Shown: in pieces, positions 12,087-23,973 of the stretch
Numbering within the stretch: position 1 is the first letter of the stretch
Layout of the letters: every line of letters begins with the position of its first letter
Source: Vermamoeba vermiformis
Taxonomy: Eukaryota > Tubulinea > Echinamoebida
DNA length: 64,000 nucleotides
NCBI GenBank assembly: GCA_045837725.1
Contig: JBEWZL010000201.1
Span: forward strand, 1-64,000
Direction of reading: 5' to 3'
Made by a program: the position numbers and the translations under genes
Notes under the pieces: generated by a model
Told to the model about the DNA's origin: nothing
The model's database searches: none
What the model saw: only the letters and a program-made list of their open reading frames with translations

Positions 12087-14231
12087 ATGTCAGCACTCAG
12101 GAGACTATGCGTTATTAATGCACGGTACTTGCGACGGTCAGTGGCTGCGGATCAATTAGGCGTTAAGAAGAGCGCACGACCGCTGTTCTTGACCCCCATC
12201 CCCACCTACCGTGAGCCCCCTCGTGTGCAGTCCTCTGTGTACACAGGCCAGCACGAGAAGCTGTACGAAGACATTGATATATACACTAAGAGTCAACTGC
12301 CCTTCAGTACTCTGCGCGAAGAGGGCCTCAAACTCTTGATGCAAAAAGCGAAAGAGAAGAATATTACACTGTCAGAGGAGAGAGTTGCAGAGTTGTGGGA
12401 TAAATATATGTCTAATCGCGAGGAAGAGGCATTCCAAAAAGCAGCGGTAAGAGAGTCAATTATAATAATTATTTTATTATTTTAAATTCATTAATTTCAT
12501 TCACGAATGTACAAGCCTCTATTGATCTCCCAAACATTCAAATATGCATCTAAAAAATATTTAAAATAAAAATGATGTATTGCGTAGTCGTAGAACATGT
12601 AGCAGCTGAACACATCTAACATCCACTTTTTTTGGATCCAGCTCATGGCACGCACATTGACTCTCAACAACGAAGAAGTACAAAACGAGTCCAACAAGGC
12701 CATTGACGCAGCAGTCACAAGCACTGACGACACACTGCAAGTGCCCTCCAACGAAGAAGTCAATCTGGGCTCCACCATGAGCTTTGAGAGCTGCGACGAG
12801 GCCTTCCAAGAGATCTGTCGCCGCTTCTTGCTCAACGACAATGAGCTGCGCGAGGCTCGGGCCTTCAGCGTGCACGGACCACCCCTGGGCCAGGACTGGA
12901 CGATGACTGACGAGGGCGTGATAGATCTGGTGCACTGGACCGAACAGCCGCTCGTGTTCTTGCCCTTTGAAGTCGCGCAATATGAAGACACCAACGGCGT
13001 CATGTGGGCCATGCGTCGCGGTGCCATTCTCGACTTCAACTCGAGCAAGATTATGATCACCGAGATACGTGAGCGCGACAATGACGAGGAGGACGAAGTG
13101 GAGCCCAATGACATGACACTGCTGCCCGAACAGCCGCTCGATGTGCCCACTGATCCTGGCACCGATGAGCCGTTGCCAATGGACGCTGAGATGCGCGATG
13201 CACTGCACCACGACCGCTACGACATTGCGGCAGAAGAACTGGCGATAGACGAGCAGGGCAATGTGGACATTGAGCGCACATTGAACCGCTACTGGGACGA
13301 GCAGAGCAGCCTGCATCCGATCATGCGCGATGGGGACTTGATTGAGAAGTTCTTGGACCTGCGCGAAGAGGGCGAGTGGGCTGACGAGGACTTGGATCCG
13401 ACCCTCGATGCGGAGGACGAGGAGACACTCGCACAACTGAGTCCCAGCGAACTCGAGGCCCTGATGAAGGAGCAAGAGGAGCTCGAAGCAGAAGAAGAAC
13501 ACGCGCTCCAAGCTGCAGATGAGCCCGTGGAAGATGAGCCCGCCCCACCGCGCAAGTACCCCCTGCCCGCTGACAGCTACATGAATGCGAATGAGATTGC
13601 CATGCTGCCTGGCTACGAGTTCAATGTGGATCCTGAGATTGAGCGCAAGGTTGAGCTCGACACTCTGCGAGATCTGCATCGTCTCAGTCAGTTGCCTGCA
13701 GCCAACATCACCGAGAGCATATCGCAAGCTGTGCGCGCACTCAATGCAGTGGAGTTGAGCAAGCCAGTGCTCGAAAAGACACGTGCTCCGCTGCCTCCCG
13801 CTGAAGCCAAGTTCGTGCAGCTGCACAACGAGGCCACACTACCCGTGGGTGGCACCAGTCCCTACGCAACACCAGGCCCGGCCGAGTTCGTTGACGACAC
13901 CAACTTCCGTGCTATCACTGGCGATCTCTCGCGCATGGACGTGAATCACATTGAGGAGGTGGATGATTTCCCGCGCAATTTGACGCGCATCATCGACATT
14001 CCGTCAGATCTGCTGCTCGCACTCAAAACCGTGCCCTGGCCCAAGCTGCACCCTGAAGAGGTTGAGACCTTCGTGCGCTTCTTCGAGGTGCCACTGACCT
14101 TCCACGACAGTCCCTTGAACCACAACGACGCGACGTACGCCATTGAAGAAGAGCTGCAAAAACTAGACGACGAACAAGTCAACTCTGAAGACTTGGGTGA
14201 GGATTTTGACGCAGAGTTGAGCGACAAATAA
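12087..14231 (+). CDS. Acidic protein with a probable mitochondrial presequence, unknown
   Basis: I do not recognise this family. Exon 1 (12087 to about 12446) begins MSALRRLCVINARYLRRSVAA, a basic, hydroxylated, amphipathic N-terminus typical of mitochondrial import signals. An intron of about 195 nt leads to a long second exon that continues in frame (AA then LMARTLTLNNEEV). The mature protein, about 640 residues in all, is strikingly acidic, with runs such as RERDNDEEDEVEPND and KEQEELEAEEEH. A Trp-containing middle (WTMTDEGVIDLVHW, VMWAMRRGAIL) and an acidic tail (SEDLGEDFDAELSDK) are also present. A mitochondrial ribosomal or mitochondrial RNA-associated role is possible but is only a guess from targeting and length. 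Confidence 0.7.
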
Positions 14232-14360
14232 CAACACCAAAATACTCTGTAAAACAACTTGCGAATATAAATACTATGTATACATGACACGACGATTATT
14301 GTTTAAGAAGATTTATTAATTACAATTACTATAATACAAGGAGGTAGACATTGCTGGAAT

Positions 14361-15597
14361 TCATTCCCAAGTCAGAGTCTGTCGGCACCACTGTCGGTAC
14401 CAAGCACGTGCTGAGCTGTCACGTGGCACCAACACATCGTGCGTGTCGCGGAATAATCTGCGAATGGAGACGCGCCACGTGGCATCTTGTGTGACAGCTG
14501 CTGACACGTTCTTGTTCACACGTGCCACGCGACACAAAGCACTCGGCGGCAAGTGCGTCAAGACTCGCTGCCACATCTCGACTGGCAGATCACGTGGTGC
14601 AGCACTGAGTGCCGTCACGTGCTCAGCAGCAGGGACGACAAGAGCGGGGGTGAATGCGCAGGGTTTATTAAGTTCAGACACAACAGCAGTCACGTGCTCA
14701 GTGCCTTTGTGTCGCTTGTGCGCAGGTTCGACACTCACTGCGAGCACATAGCTGCACGCATCAGTCAGTACGGGCAATTGCTTCATCAAGCGCGACACAT
14801 CCAGCACTTCGACTTGATTGATTTGCGCTTTGAGTGCGAGTGCCTTGTCTTGCGTGACCAGCGCTACACTGGCAGTGTTCTTGAAGTACATGGCGCAGTC
14901 GAGAATGTGGTCGTCGTTGGTCCATTGCGTCAGGGCGGGCGTGTTCTCCGAGGTCAATCCACGGGCTTGTTTGTGACTCTCTTCAATCTTCTGACCACGA
15001 ATCCACTCGGCTTTGTTCTTGAACTCTTCCAATAAGAAATTGATGGCGGCGCGGGCTTTGAGTGAGAGACCTTGCTTGACTTTGAGCGAATCCAATTCTT
15101 GAATGACTGAGAACAAAAGTTAGCGGTCGACATATTGAAAGCAATAACATAAATAACTTACCAATTGAAGGCACTATCACATGCAATCCCTTAATTTTCT
15201 TCAACGATTGCACGAAGGGCAAATACGAGATCCAAACATTGGTATCGAGAATAAGTGCAGAATATTCGAGATTAATTTTTGTCACACCAGTATTTTGGAT
15301 TTTATTAACATCCTCGTTTTTAATATCATTTTCATCGGTGTTTTTACTTAATTCTGTAATTTTTCTCTTTTTTGCGTTAATAACGATTTGAGGAGTTTTA
15401 CCCGCTTGATCGAGTCTTATTTCCTCATACATAAGCTTACAATAATGCGAACAAGCATATAATGTGCTTGAACCGATGTTCAGAGGAAACTCCGAGTGAG
15501 CAAATGTGCTATTACAAAGGGCGCATTGCTTCACGGAGAAGAGCGGAACGAAAGTATTAGAAAGGAATGAGGGTAATGCGGCAGGTTGAAGCAACAT
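14361..15597 (-). CDS. PIN-domain endonuclease fused to an F-box
   Basis: Exon 1 (15597-15162) and exon 2 (15106-14361) join in phase to about 390 residues. The N-terminus has a Cys/His cluster (CALCNSTF with CSHYCKLMYEE) that resembles a treble-clef or MYM-like zinc site. A PIN nuclease domain like that of SWT1 follows, with all four expected acidic positions: ILDTNVWISYL, VIQELDSL, NDDHILDCA and LVTQDKALALKA. SWT1 is a nuclear RNA endonuclease in mRNP quality control. The C-terminus holds an F-box-like segment (DLPVEMWQRVLTHLPPSALC, then RVARVNKNVS), which in known proteins binds Skp1 in SCF ubiquitin ligases. The joint of PIN and F-box lies within one open exon, so it is not a splicing artefact. 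Confidence 0.8.
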
Positions 15598-16173
15598 TAT
15601 GAGTTATGGTTGTTGTGCTAGTTTTTAGTTGAAAATGGTTTCGAACAAAAGTTGTTTCTTTTTCTTCTGCGAGCACGTGACTGATCACGTGGCCTACAAC
15701 CAATCGTGTACGATTTCTGATGCTTGTTGTTATACAAGACGGCCGTCTTTAGTGTTCTAACGAAGGACTGATTGCCGCAAGTAGGGTGCCTACATAGCAT
15801 TTACTTCTGGTCGACTGGTCGCTGTCACGCTAACTAGCCACCTGCCCTGCTGATCGAGACACTGTACCCGTGCTTTTGCTGTACACTGGTAGAACGGACG
15901 TCGTAACTACCAGTAATTCGTTTTTTTTGTACACTACCTCCGTTCATGAAATCCTTGAAGTCCGTCTAGTAACGGTTTACCGAGGATTCATGTCTCATCC
16001 GTCGTAAAGGGCGTTCGTTACAATAGATTCTCCGGTTTGGTGCTGCGAGAAGCTCGATGAAATTCCCGAGAAAATTATCTTTGTTATCGCTGGAGCTTGG
16101 AAAAAACGAGAAAAATTGAATAGCGGCGGGTCTGTTGAATCATTTAACAGCGATTGTGTTACAGAACTACTAA
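15598..16173. promoter_or_regulatory. Divergent region with heat-shock-element-like site
   Basis: This 576-bp region lies between the PIN/F-box gene (minus) and an Hsp70 gene (plus). It holds no convincing gene. At 16048-16073 the sequence reads as alternating 5-bp units resembling nGAAn and nTTCn (AGAAG CTCGA TGAAA TTCCC GAGAA), a plausible HSF binding site about 100 bp before the Hsp70 start. Two CACGTG-type sites lie near 15671-15690. Confidence 0.4.
16048..16073 (+). promoter_or_regulatory. Putative heat-shock element
   Basis: Five contiguous 5-bp blocks show three good GAA units and two degenerate TTC units, upstream of an Hsp70 gene. The pattern fits heat shock factor binding, but two of the five blocks are imperfect. 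Confidence 0.35.
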
Positions 16174-18356
16174 ATGTCCGAGGCACAACCAGTAGTTCTC
16201 GAAGGTCCGTCGATCGGCATTGATCTCGGCACCACGTACAGCTGTGTGGGTGTGTGGCAGCACAATAAAGTTGAAATAATAGCAAATTCTGAAGGTACGG
16301 AGCGAGTACAGTATAATGTAATTATTTAATAACACTGCCGTTGTAGGCAATCGTACCACGCCTTCGTGTGTTGCATTCACTGATTCAGGTTTGCTTACTC
16401 CTTATTAGCGTTATAAACGTGCAATTTAATTAATATTTTTTTTGTTATACATAGAGCGTTTAATTGGAGAGGCAGCTAAAAATCAGGTGATTGTTAATCC
16501 AGAAAATACGCTGTTTGACATTAAGCGTCTTATTGGTCGGAAATTCAACGATCCGACAGTGCAAGAGGATATGAAATTCTGGCCATTCAAAGTAGTTGCA
16601 GGAGAACATGACAGAGCATTAGTACAAGTGGAATTCAGAGGCGAGAAAAAACTTTTTTCAGCAGAGGAGATCTCAGCAATGATATTGAGTCAAATGCGCG
16701 AGATTGCAGAACATTATCTCGGCGTGACGGTGCGCAATGCCGTCATCACGGTACCAGGTACTAGTGCTAGACACCTCACCGCCACGCACTAACTCGATTC
16801 TCAGCGTACTTTACTGACGGGCAGCGCCAAGCTACAAAAGATGCAGGTGAGTCGAGGACTAGTGTTCAATATATATATATATATGGTGCTAATACCCGCG
16901 CCCAGGCACGATTGCAGGTCTGAATGTGATGCGCATCATAAACGAGCCCACAGCAGCCGCGATTGCGTACGGACTGGACAAGAAGTCCGACACCGAGCGC
17001 AATGTGCTCATCTTTGACCTCGGTGGCGGCACTCTCGACGTCTCGCTGCTCACACTCGAGTCAGGCGTGTTTGAGGTCAAAGCCACTGCTGGCAACACTC
17101 ACCTCGGCGGCTCGGACTTTGACACGCGTCTCGTGCAGCACTTTGTGGAGCAGTTCAAGAAGAAGACGGACAAAAACATCGCCAACAACGCCAAAGCACT
17201 GCGACGACTGCGCACGGCCTGTGAACGAGCCAAGCGCGTGCTGTCGTCCTCCACGCAAGCGACGGTGGAGATTGACTCGCTGTTCGAGGGTGAAGATCTG
17301 ATTGCACCCCTCACACGCGCACGATTCGAAGAACTGACTGCAGATCTGATGCGCAGCTGTCTCGAGCCCGTAGAGCGCGTGTTGCGCGATGCCAAGATGA
17401 ACAAGTCGCAGATTGACGATGTGGTGCTGGTCGGTGGGGCCACGCGCATGGTCAAGCTGCAAGAGCTGCTGCAAGAGTACTTCAGCGGCAAAGAGCTCAA
17501 CAAGTCGATCAACCCCGATGAAGCAGTGGCCTATGGTGCCGCGATACAAGCAGCGGTGATCAGTGGTCAGCGCCACGAACAGCTCGATGATCTGCTGCTG
17601 CTCGATGTCACACCGCTGTCCCTCGGCCTCGAGACTGGTGGCGGTGTCATGTACACCATCATACCGCGCAACACCACGCTGCCCACCAACAAGAAGCAAG
17701 TCTTCTCGACCTTCAACGAGAACCAGCCCGGCGTGTTGATTCAAGTCTACGAAGGTGAGCGCGCCATGACCAAGGACAACAATCTGCTCGGCAAGTTTGA
17801 ACTCACTGGCATTCCACCCATGCCGCGCGGTGTGCCGCAGATTGAAGTCACTTTTGACATTGACAGCAACGGCATCTTGCAAGTGAGTGCCGTGGACCGC
17901 ACCACTGGCCGCACGAACAAGATCACCATCACGGGCGAGAAGGGTCGCTTGACGAGTGCGGAGATTGAGCGCATGATGAACGAGGCTGAGCGCTTCAAAC
18001 AGTACGACAGGAGCATGAAGCTGCGCGTGGAGGCCAAGAACAAGCTCGAGAACTACGTCTTCAGTCTCCGCGCCACCCTGCACGAGTCGCGCGTCAGTGA
18101 GCAGTTGTTGCACGAGGACCGCACGCGACTCAATGCGCTGGTCGACACCACGATCCAGTGGCTCGAGTACCAGGGCCACGCACCTGAACTCACTGCCGCT
18201 GACTTTGAGCGCAAACAAAGTGAGCTCGATCAGGTCTGTCGTCCAGTGCTGTCCAAACTGGTGGCAGAGGGCTACAACAGTCACGTGACCAAAGGATTCG
18301 ATTGGTTCCCTGGCGTGAATGGCAATGGGCCAGCTGTCGAGGAGATGGACAAATAA
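16174..18356 (+). CDS. Hsp70 family chaperone, cytosolic-type, atypical C-terminus
   Basis: Six exons join in frame. The start is [21 protein letters not shown], with no signal peptide, so the protein is probably cytosolic or nuclear. The ATPase core is intact ([34 protein letters not shown]), as is the substrate-binding domain ([21 protein letters not shown]). The lid is shorter than usual, and the protein ends PAVEEMDK instead of the canonical EEVD that docks TPR co-chaperones. The IEPTD-type EEVD motif is therefore altered and followed by an extra Lys. Compared with BiP at 8215-10479 it lacks the signal peptide and HDEL. Introns cluster in the 5' part and the last exon is large. A heat-shock-like element lies upstream, so stress induction is plausible. 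Confidence 0.93.
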
Positions 18357-18553
18357 TAGGGCAATTTTGTGACGAGAACAATACTAACACCATGTACATA
18401 TAAAACTGCAATTGATGAATACTGGTGGTGCTTGATCGACTATTTCCTAATTAGGAAAATCACTTTTAATTTGTTGTGCGCGCCAATTTGACTTTGAATA
18501 ACATGTCCTAGTGCAAACTACAAGTGTAAATAGTGTATATATCATCAAACACC

Positions 18554-19987
18554 ATGTCAGTGCTCTACGCGTGCCAGTGCGGGCAATACTATCCGCAACA
18601 AGAGCTGTACTGCTGTCTCGGGTGTCAGCAGCTGAACTGCACTGAATGCACGACGGAAGAGATCGCGAGCTATTATTGTCCGCAGTGCTTGGACATCTCC
18701 ACGCCCTCTGAAGCCGCTAACTTCAATCACAGGTCAGAATAGCGCTCGGTTGGGCCGCAGTAATTTTAATAATATTTTTATTTGCCTCGACGCACATAGT
18801 AATGTCGTGCGATTAATTGGATAATTAATAATAATTTTTTGGTTTAATGATTGGAATCTGACACCTAAATTTCAGATGCAAGAAGTGCTTCGAATGTCCG
18901 CAGTGCACGGCACCACTCAGCTTCATGATTAAGAAAGAAGCACCTAATCCCGATGTCCATTACTTGCAATGTGGCTATTGTCAGTGGAGCTCGATCTCGA
19001 TTGGCGCTCAAGCTGAGGCTACAGCACCGCTCATTGGTACCTTGACTACTATTAACAGGAGCGATGCTAGGAATATACTAACGTCACTATAGTGGCCCTA
19101 TTGCGACGAGAAAGAGAGTCGCCAGTACAGCGCCAGTACGCGCAGATCCACGACAAGCGCAAGCCACTCAAATCACCCTCGAAACCACGCGTCAAGTCCA
19201 ATACACAACGACCATATCACCACTTTGATGCCGCTACACACGCACTGCTGCAGAGTGACGAAGCAGATCTGGCGCGCATGATCCAGCTCAGCGAGGGAGA
19301 CATAGGCAGCGGTGCGTTGATTGATATCATATATGCATACACTAGCGCTAGTACTAACCCGCACCAGTGAGCAGCATTGCCCAGCGCACCCGTCAGCCGA
19401 GCAGTGCCGTACAGAGCAGCACACTGACACCACGCCGCATGGCACTCATGACACGCCGCACACGCCACTGTGCACGCTGCGACAAGCTGCTCGTCAAGCC
19501 CGATCACACGCCACGTCAGTGCGACTACTCGCGCCTGCACACAGCCCTGGCCTATCTGCCGCGCATCACTCTGCTCGCCGTGCCGCGCTGGCAGTACCGT
19601 GCCGATCACGTGCTCCACGTGCGCGTGACCAATCCGCTGACACACGCTGTCACACTGGCACTGTGCAGCACGACGCATGACACCTGTCACGTGCTACAAC
19701 ACGCCACCGAGACAGTGCTCGGGTCTGCGGAGATTGAAGATGACGTGGCAGTGAATCACGTGACTGACGATGTGACACGCTACGTGACACTCAAAGCACG
19801 TGATCACCAGCAATTCGTCGTCAAGCGCGGCGTCACTAGCGTCGAACTGTGCTTCACTGTCACGCCACAACGCGTCACTCGGCAGCTCGTAGTGCCCCTG
19901 ACGATGACAGTCGAGACAGCACATGCCATATATGGTAATCTCTCCTTCAACGTCGCACTGCTCTTTGTGCTGGGCTCAGTGAGCTGA
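18554..19987 (+). CDS. DCTN4: Dynactin subunit 4 (p62)
   Basis: p62 is a zinc-rich subunit at the pointed end of the dynactin complex, which supports dynein-driven transport. Four exons (about 18554-18732, 18876-19035, 19092-19312, 19368-19987) join in frame to about 390 residues. The N-terminus shows the family cysteine series: CQCGQYY, LYCCLGCQQLNCTEC, SYYCPQCLD, NHRCKKCFECPQC and LQCGYCQW. A further pair appears at RHCARCDKLLVKP, before the C-terminal beta-sandwich (LHVRVTNPL, FTVTPQRV). The protein is a little short compared with the animal subunit. The last exon is unusually rich in CACGTG-type hexamers. Confidence 0.88.
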
Positions 19988-20192
19988 ACTCCGCGAATAA
20001 AACACGCGTTCCATGTACCAAACAGATCATTTGCTGTCATATAGCCATCTATAATGACGACACACTGCACTAGCGGTTGTTCACAGCTCGCTGAGTGCAC
20101 TCAGATCCGCAGCAAGTTCAGTGAGTTTGAAATTGCGCGTACGAGCAGTAACTTTTATTTTTATTCAACACATACACAGCACTTTGTACATA

Positions 20193-22171
20193 ATGTGGTC
20201 TGCATTGGCTAGAAGTGGTCGCAGTGGTATTAATAAGGTACATATAATCTTAATACTCTCAATACTAAGGCAATACGGTGATGATTTTCAATTAATTGGA
20301 TCAATTATTGAAATAAATAACAAAAATTTTAAAAATAAATTTGATTAGGTTAATACATCAAACACTGCGAGTAGATCACATCGTATCATTCGTTCTGAAA
20401 AAAGATATTTGACCACCGAACCTAAACCAAATCCGCCTCAACAAGCAGCCAAACCACCCACGAGCACGAATACTACGCCACCCCACCCCCCAAACCTAAC
20501 ACTACCACCAACAACACCATCAAGATACAGACCAAGCCCAAAAAGTCGCACGGATTGCGCAACTTTCTGCTGCTGACCACACTGACGGGCGGTGCAGTGA
20601 CCGCAGCAGTGGTGATGAGTCCTGAGGACAGCGCGCTCCGACAGTACGCCTATCAACTGCTCAATATAGACACCAAGAGCAGTCTGCTCTCCAAACAGCT
20701 CACACGTGCCATCGAGAAAGAAACACCCCACGTGACTGAAGCACGTGACTCGCAGCCAATCAGCGCCGAGCCAGTGATTGACGTCTTGAACGATGAAGTG
20801 ACGACGCCGAGTGAAGAGGAGCCAGTGGGCATCATTGAAGTCGAGACACCTGTCACTGAAGAGCACGTGACACCTGTCACCTCGGACACCGAGCCCCACG
20901 TGATTGAACCACGTGATCAGATCGCAGAATTAGAGCACGTGCTTGAAGTGTCGGAGTCAGTCCCAGAGCACGTGTTGACTGAAGCAGCGGAACAATTGCC
21001 CAGCGAACCAGAGACGAGCGCGGAGTCAGTGCCAGCACCGTTCAGTGAACCAGAAGTGTCACGTGACGAGTCTGTCACTGAGCCAGCAAGCACACCAACA
21101 GCCGCAGATGACAGCGAGGAGACACGTGTCAAACAGTTGACAGCGCGCATCGGTGAGTTGCAGGACAAGATGAGCAGCTTGGAGCAGATAAAAGCGCAGA
21201 TGGACGAGTTGGCGCAGCGCATGAGCAACGAGACCTCGAAAGAAGCTGAAGTCGTCAAAGAGGTCGTCAAGAAGTTGCAGCTGCAGAACGAAGAAGAGCG
21301 CGCTCGCTTTGAACGCGAACTGAGCGAACAACGCCGCGCCCTGGAAGAGAAATACGCGCAAGAGATTGAACAGGCGCTGCAAGTGGTGGGACGCGAGATG
21401 GAGGACAACTTGAGCTCGCTGCAACAGGCCTATGTGGCACAACATCAATCGCGCATTCAAAAGCTGCAACAACTGCAGTCAGTGGTGCAACAAGAGAGCA
21501 CTGCGCGTGAGATGTATCGTCAGTACGACTACGAGAGTCAGCGCATGCATCTGTTGGACATTGTGCTCATCAATCTCTTCAACAAGATTGTTGATCGCAA
21601 GCCATTTGTGCAAGAGCTGCAGTCCCTCAAAGCAGCTGCCAAGGGCAACGAGGCCCTCGAACTCGCCGTCAACAGCATCCCTGAACGAGTGGCGAGCGAG
21701 GGACTGGTCTCAGTCGAGGACCTCAAACAAGAATTCGATCGCATTTCTCGTTCATTGCGCCGCGCAACACTGTTACCCGAGGACAAAGAGAGCGGTCCGT
21801 TCAGTGAACTGTACGCCACACTTGTAGAGCGATTGAGACACGCCACCAATTACAAATACGACGCATATCTTGACGGCGAGGATGGCTGGGCTGTGCTGTC
21901 GCGTGTTGAATACGAATTGAAGCGTCAAAATGTGCGCGCATCAGTGAAAGAATTGGAGAGCCTGGCGAAGCTCAACAACAAAGTCCCCGCTGAACTCGCT
22001 CGTACGTGGTTAGAACGCGCTAAGCAGTAAGTAATCACTCTATTGATTGAGAACACTACTAACTATCTTTGCAGGCATTTGATCACATTACAAGCACTGC
22101 ACATTCTGCAAGCGAACGCTACTGCCCAAACAGTACAAGTATTGAGCAAAAACCCGTTCAACCACAAATAA
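20193..22171 (+). CDS. IMMT: MICOS subunit MIC60 (mitofilin), apparent frame break
   Basis: MIC60 organises crista junctions in the mitochondrial inner membrane. Exon 1 (20193-20237) encodes a presequence start (MWSALARSGRSGINK). Exon 2, from 20349, continues it (ASRSHRIIRSEKRYLTTEP) into a Pro-rich stretch. The main frame then shows a TM helix (LRNFLLLTTLTGGAVTAAVV), a long acidic linker, a coiled coil (EEKYAQEIEQALQVVGREME) and the mitofilin C-terminal signature (AVLSRVEYELKRQ, ELARTWLERAKQ). A last exon ends in SKNPFNHK. The presequence frame and the main frame differ by one base, and the switch falls inside a C-rich run around 20481-20491. This is either a sequencing or assembly slip or a real defect. 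Confidence 0.88.
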
Positions 22172-22261
22172 ATGGTGCATGTTTGAGAATTATAACTAGC
22201 GTATTTACTTCGAATTTACAGTGAGGTTACAGTCAACGATAATTAAAGAAAAGCTAACAGG

Positions 22262-23733
22262 TTAGCAGCAGCCCCTTCGAGGAGCAGGCTTGTTAGCACC
22301 ATCAGTGCCCTCTGCGGGTTCGTCTTCGGGCTTGAGCTTGATAACATTGCCTTCTTTGGGTTTAGCGGGTTCAGCAACATCCGTTTTCTTGACTTGCAAT
22401 TTGGCGGTTTGTGCCTTGTAAATTTCTGCAAGCAATATTAGCTTTTCAGAGGAAAAGAGTCCAAAACGATTGTTTTGTGCAAAAAAGGTCAATCGGAGAA
22501 GGAAATGTGAGCTAGTGTGCATTTCAAGCTAATTGGTGCATTAGGAAGCTCGATAAAAGCGCCAAAAAAAAAAGGTATTGCCTTCAGTGGGGTTCGAACC
22601 CACGCGTGGCTGAACCACATCAGATCTTAAGTCTGACCCCTTAGACCAGCTCGGGCATGAAGGCTACTGGTGATGGTCCGTTTTCGAAATTTTGGAGCCC
22701 GACCAGTGCGAAATTGAATTATTCCTCTCCTTGCAAAATCTCACCAATTTAGTGTGCGTAATCACGTACCTTGAATAATCTTTGCGAAAGCAGCATCTAC
22801 TTGAGCACCAGTCTTGGCAGAAGTCTCAATGAAGCTCAAACCATTCTTGGCGGCGAAGTCTACGCGAGTCAGGTGAGCAACGCGCGGCTAATATTGTTGC
22901 AGCAATCGCCACGTACCTTTGCCTTCTTGCGTGGAGACTTGGCGAGCACTTTGCAAGTCGGACTTGTTGCCGACGAGCATGACAAGAATGCCAGGCTCAG
23001 CGTGTCCAGTCAACTCTTCGAGCCACTTCTCGAGGTGTTCAAATGAGGCCTTGTCAGTGACGCTGTACACGAGCAGACCACCAACAGCACCGCGGTAGTA
23101 ACTGTTCACCATTTCTGTTAGATCTCCGCCTTATTATTGCATTAATAATCATTCTTACCCTCTAGTCAATGCCTTGAATCTCTCTTGACCAGCTATAGTA
23201 ATAAAGGTATCAATACACCGCGCAGTTCAGGTTTAAAAATTTGATCGCATTTTTCTAATACACAAGAATAATTCTGATTCTGCCATATTAATAGGCAAAT
23301 CAAACACTCTGTAATTATTAACTGTGCTATAGAATGTAAGGAATTATTCTCGTACGAAAATTAAATTTCGGGTTTATAAAATCCGGATGTAGTGTTGCAA
23401 ATTATATTATATTAGCAGCAATCGCTTACCAGTATCCCAAATTTGAGCTTTAATAACCTTTTCTTCAATTTTGATAGTTTTATGTCCAAACTCGACACCG
23501 ATGGTGGTGCGTGCTTCCTCTCTGAAAATATTGGTTGTGTAGCGACTAATAAGATTGGATTTGCCGACACCAGAGTCTCCAATAACGACAACTATAATTA
23601 TAATTAATAAGAGCTTTCGAGGTGAAAAAAAAACTGGATAAACGGTCGTTCGGTAGCAAATCAACCGAAAGACAGCACGCTTACTCTTGAATAAATGGTC
23701 GTATTGGTCTTGTTCTTCAATTTCGTCACCCAT
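22262..23733 (-). CDS. Rab11-like small GTPase
   Basis: This is a Ras-superfamily switch for vesicle traffic, probably recycling endosome or trans-Golgi. Exons join to about 215 residues with a complete G domain: P-loop GDSGVGKS, effector segment [26 protein letters not shown] and ETSAK. The tail is hypervariable and ends RRGCC, a double-cysteine geranylgeranylation site. [20 protein letters not shown] resembles Rab11 most closely. A 344-nt intron (22769-22426) between the ETSAK exon and the tail exon contains a tRNA-Leu gene in the same orientation. The RabGGTase beta subunit encoded at 559-1762 would be its modifying enzyme. Confidence 0.92.
22476..22703 (-). repeat. Duplicated tRNA-bearing intron segment, copy 1
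   Basis: Read on the minus strand, this block begins GTCGGGCTCCAAAATTTCG, contains tRNA-Leu and its T-run, and ends near CCTTCTCCGATTGACC and TTTTTTGCAC. The same order recurs at 28860-29070 in an exportin-5 intron. The 5' flank and tRNA are nearly identical, and the 3' flank is more diverged with patches of identity. Confidence 0.85.
22579..22664 (-). tRNA. tRNA-Leu (UAA), intronic in the Rab gene
   Basis: On the minus strand the acceptor stem GCCTTCA pairs with TGAAGGC. The D arm, anticodon loop CTTAAGA (anticodon UAA), long variable arm typical of tRNA-Leu, and T arm GGGTTCGAACCCC all fold. A T-run follows at once as a Pol III terminator. It lies inside an intron, co-oriented with the host Rab gene, and is identical to the copy at 28899-28984. 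Confidence 0.95.
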
Positions 23734-23973
23734 TATATTGTTGAGGTGTGGTGTTCAGTTGCGTGAGATGTAAATTTGGTGCTGGCGACCGATCGGTTTT
23801 TTTTTTCAGCTTTTCGTTTTCAGATAAAAGACAACGAAGCAACCATCACTCTAGAACTTACTTCTCTTTGCAAACCGAATGTTCATATGCGTTATCGAGA
23901 GCTGATCAGCTACAAGAAACAAAAAGGTATTTATTAAAGAACAACAAACAACAATAGCGAAATTACATTTACA

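Noticed and set aside
12561-13826. Minus-strand ORF opposite the acidic protein
   Set aside because: A stop-free run arising from the acidic, GC-rich coding strand, with no coherent product.
17061-18284. Long minus-strand ORF opposite the second Hsp70
   Set aside because: Antisense shadow of the Hsp70 frame.
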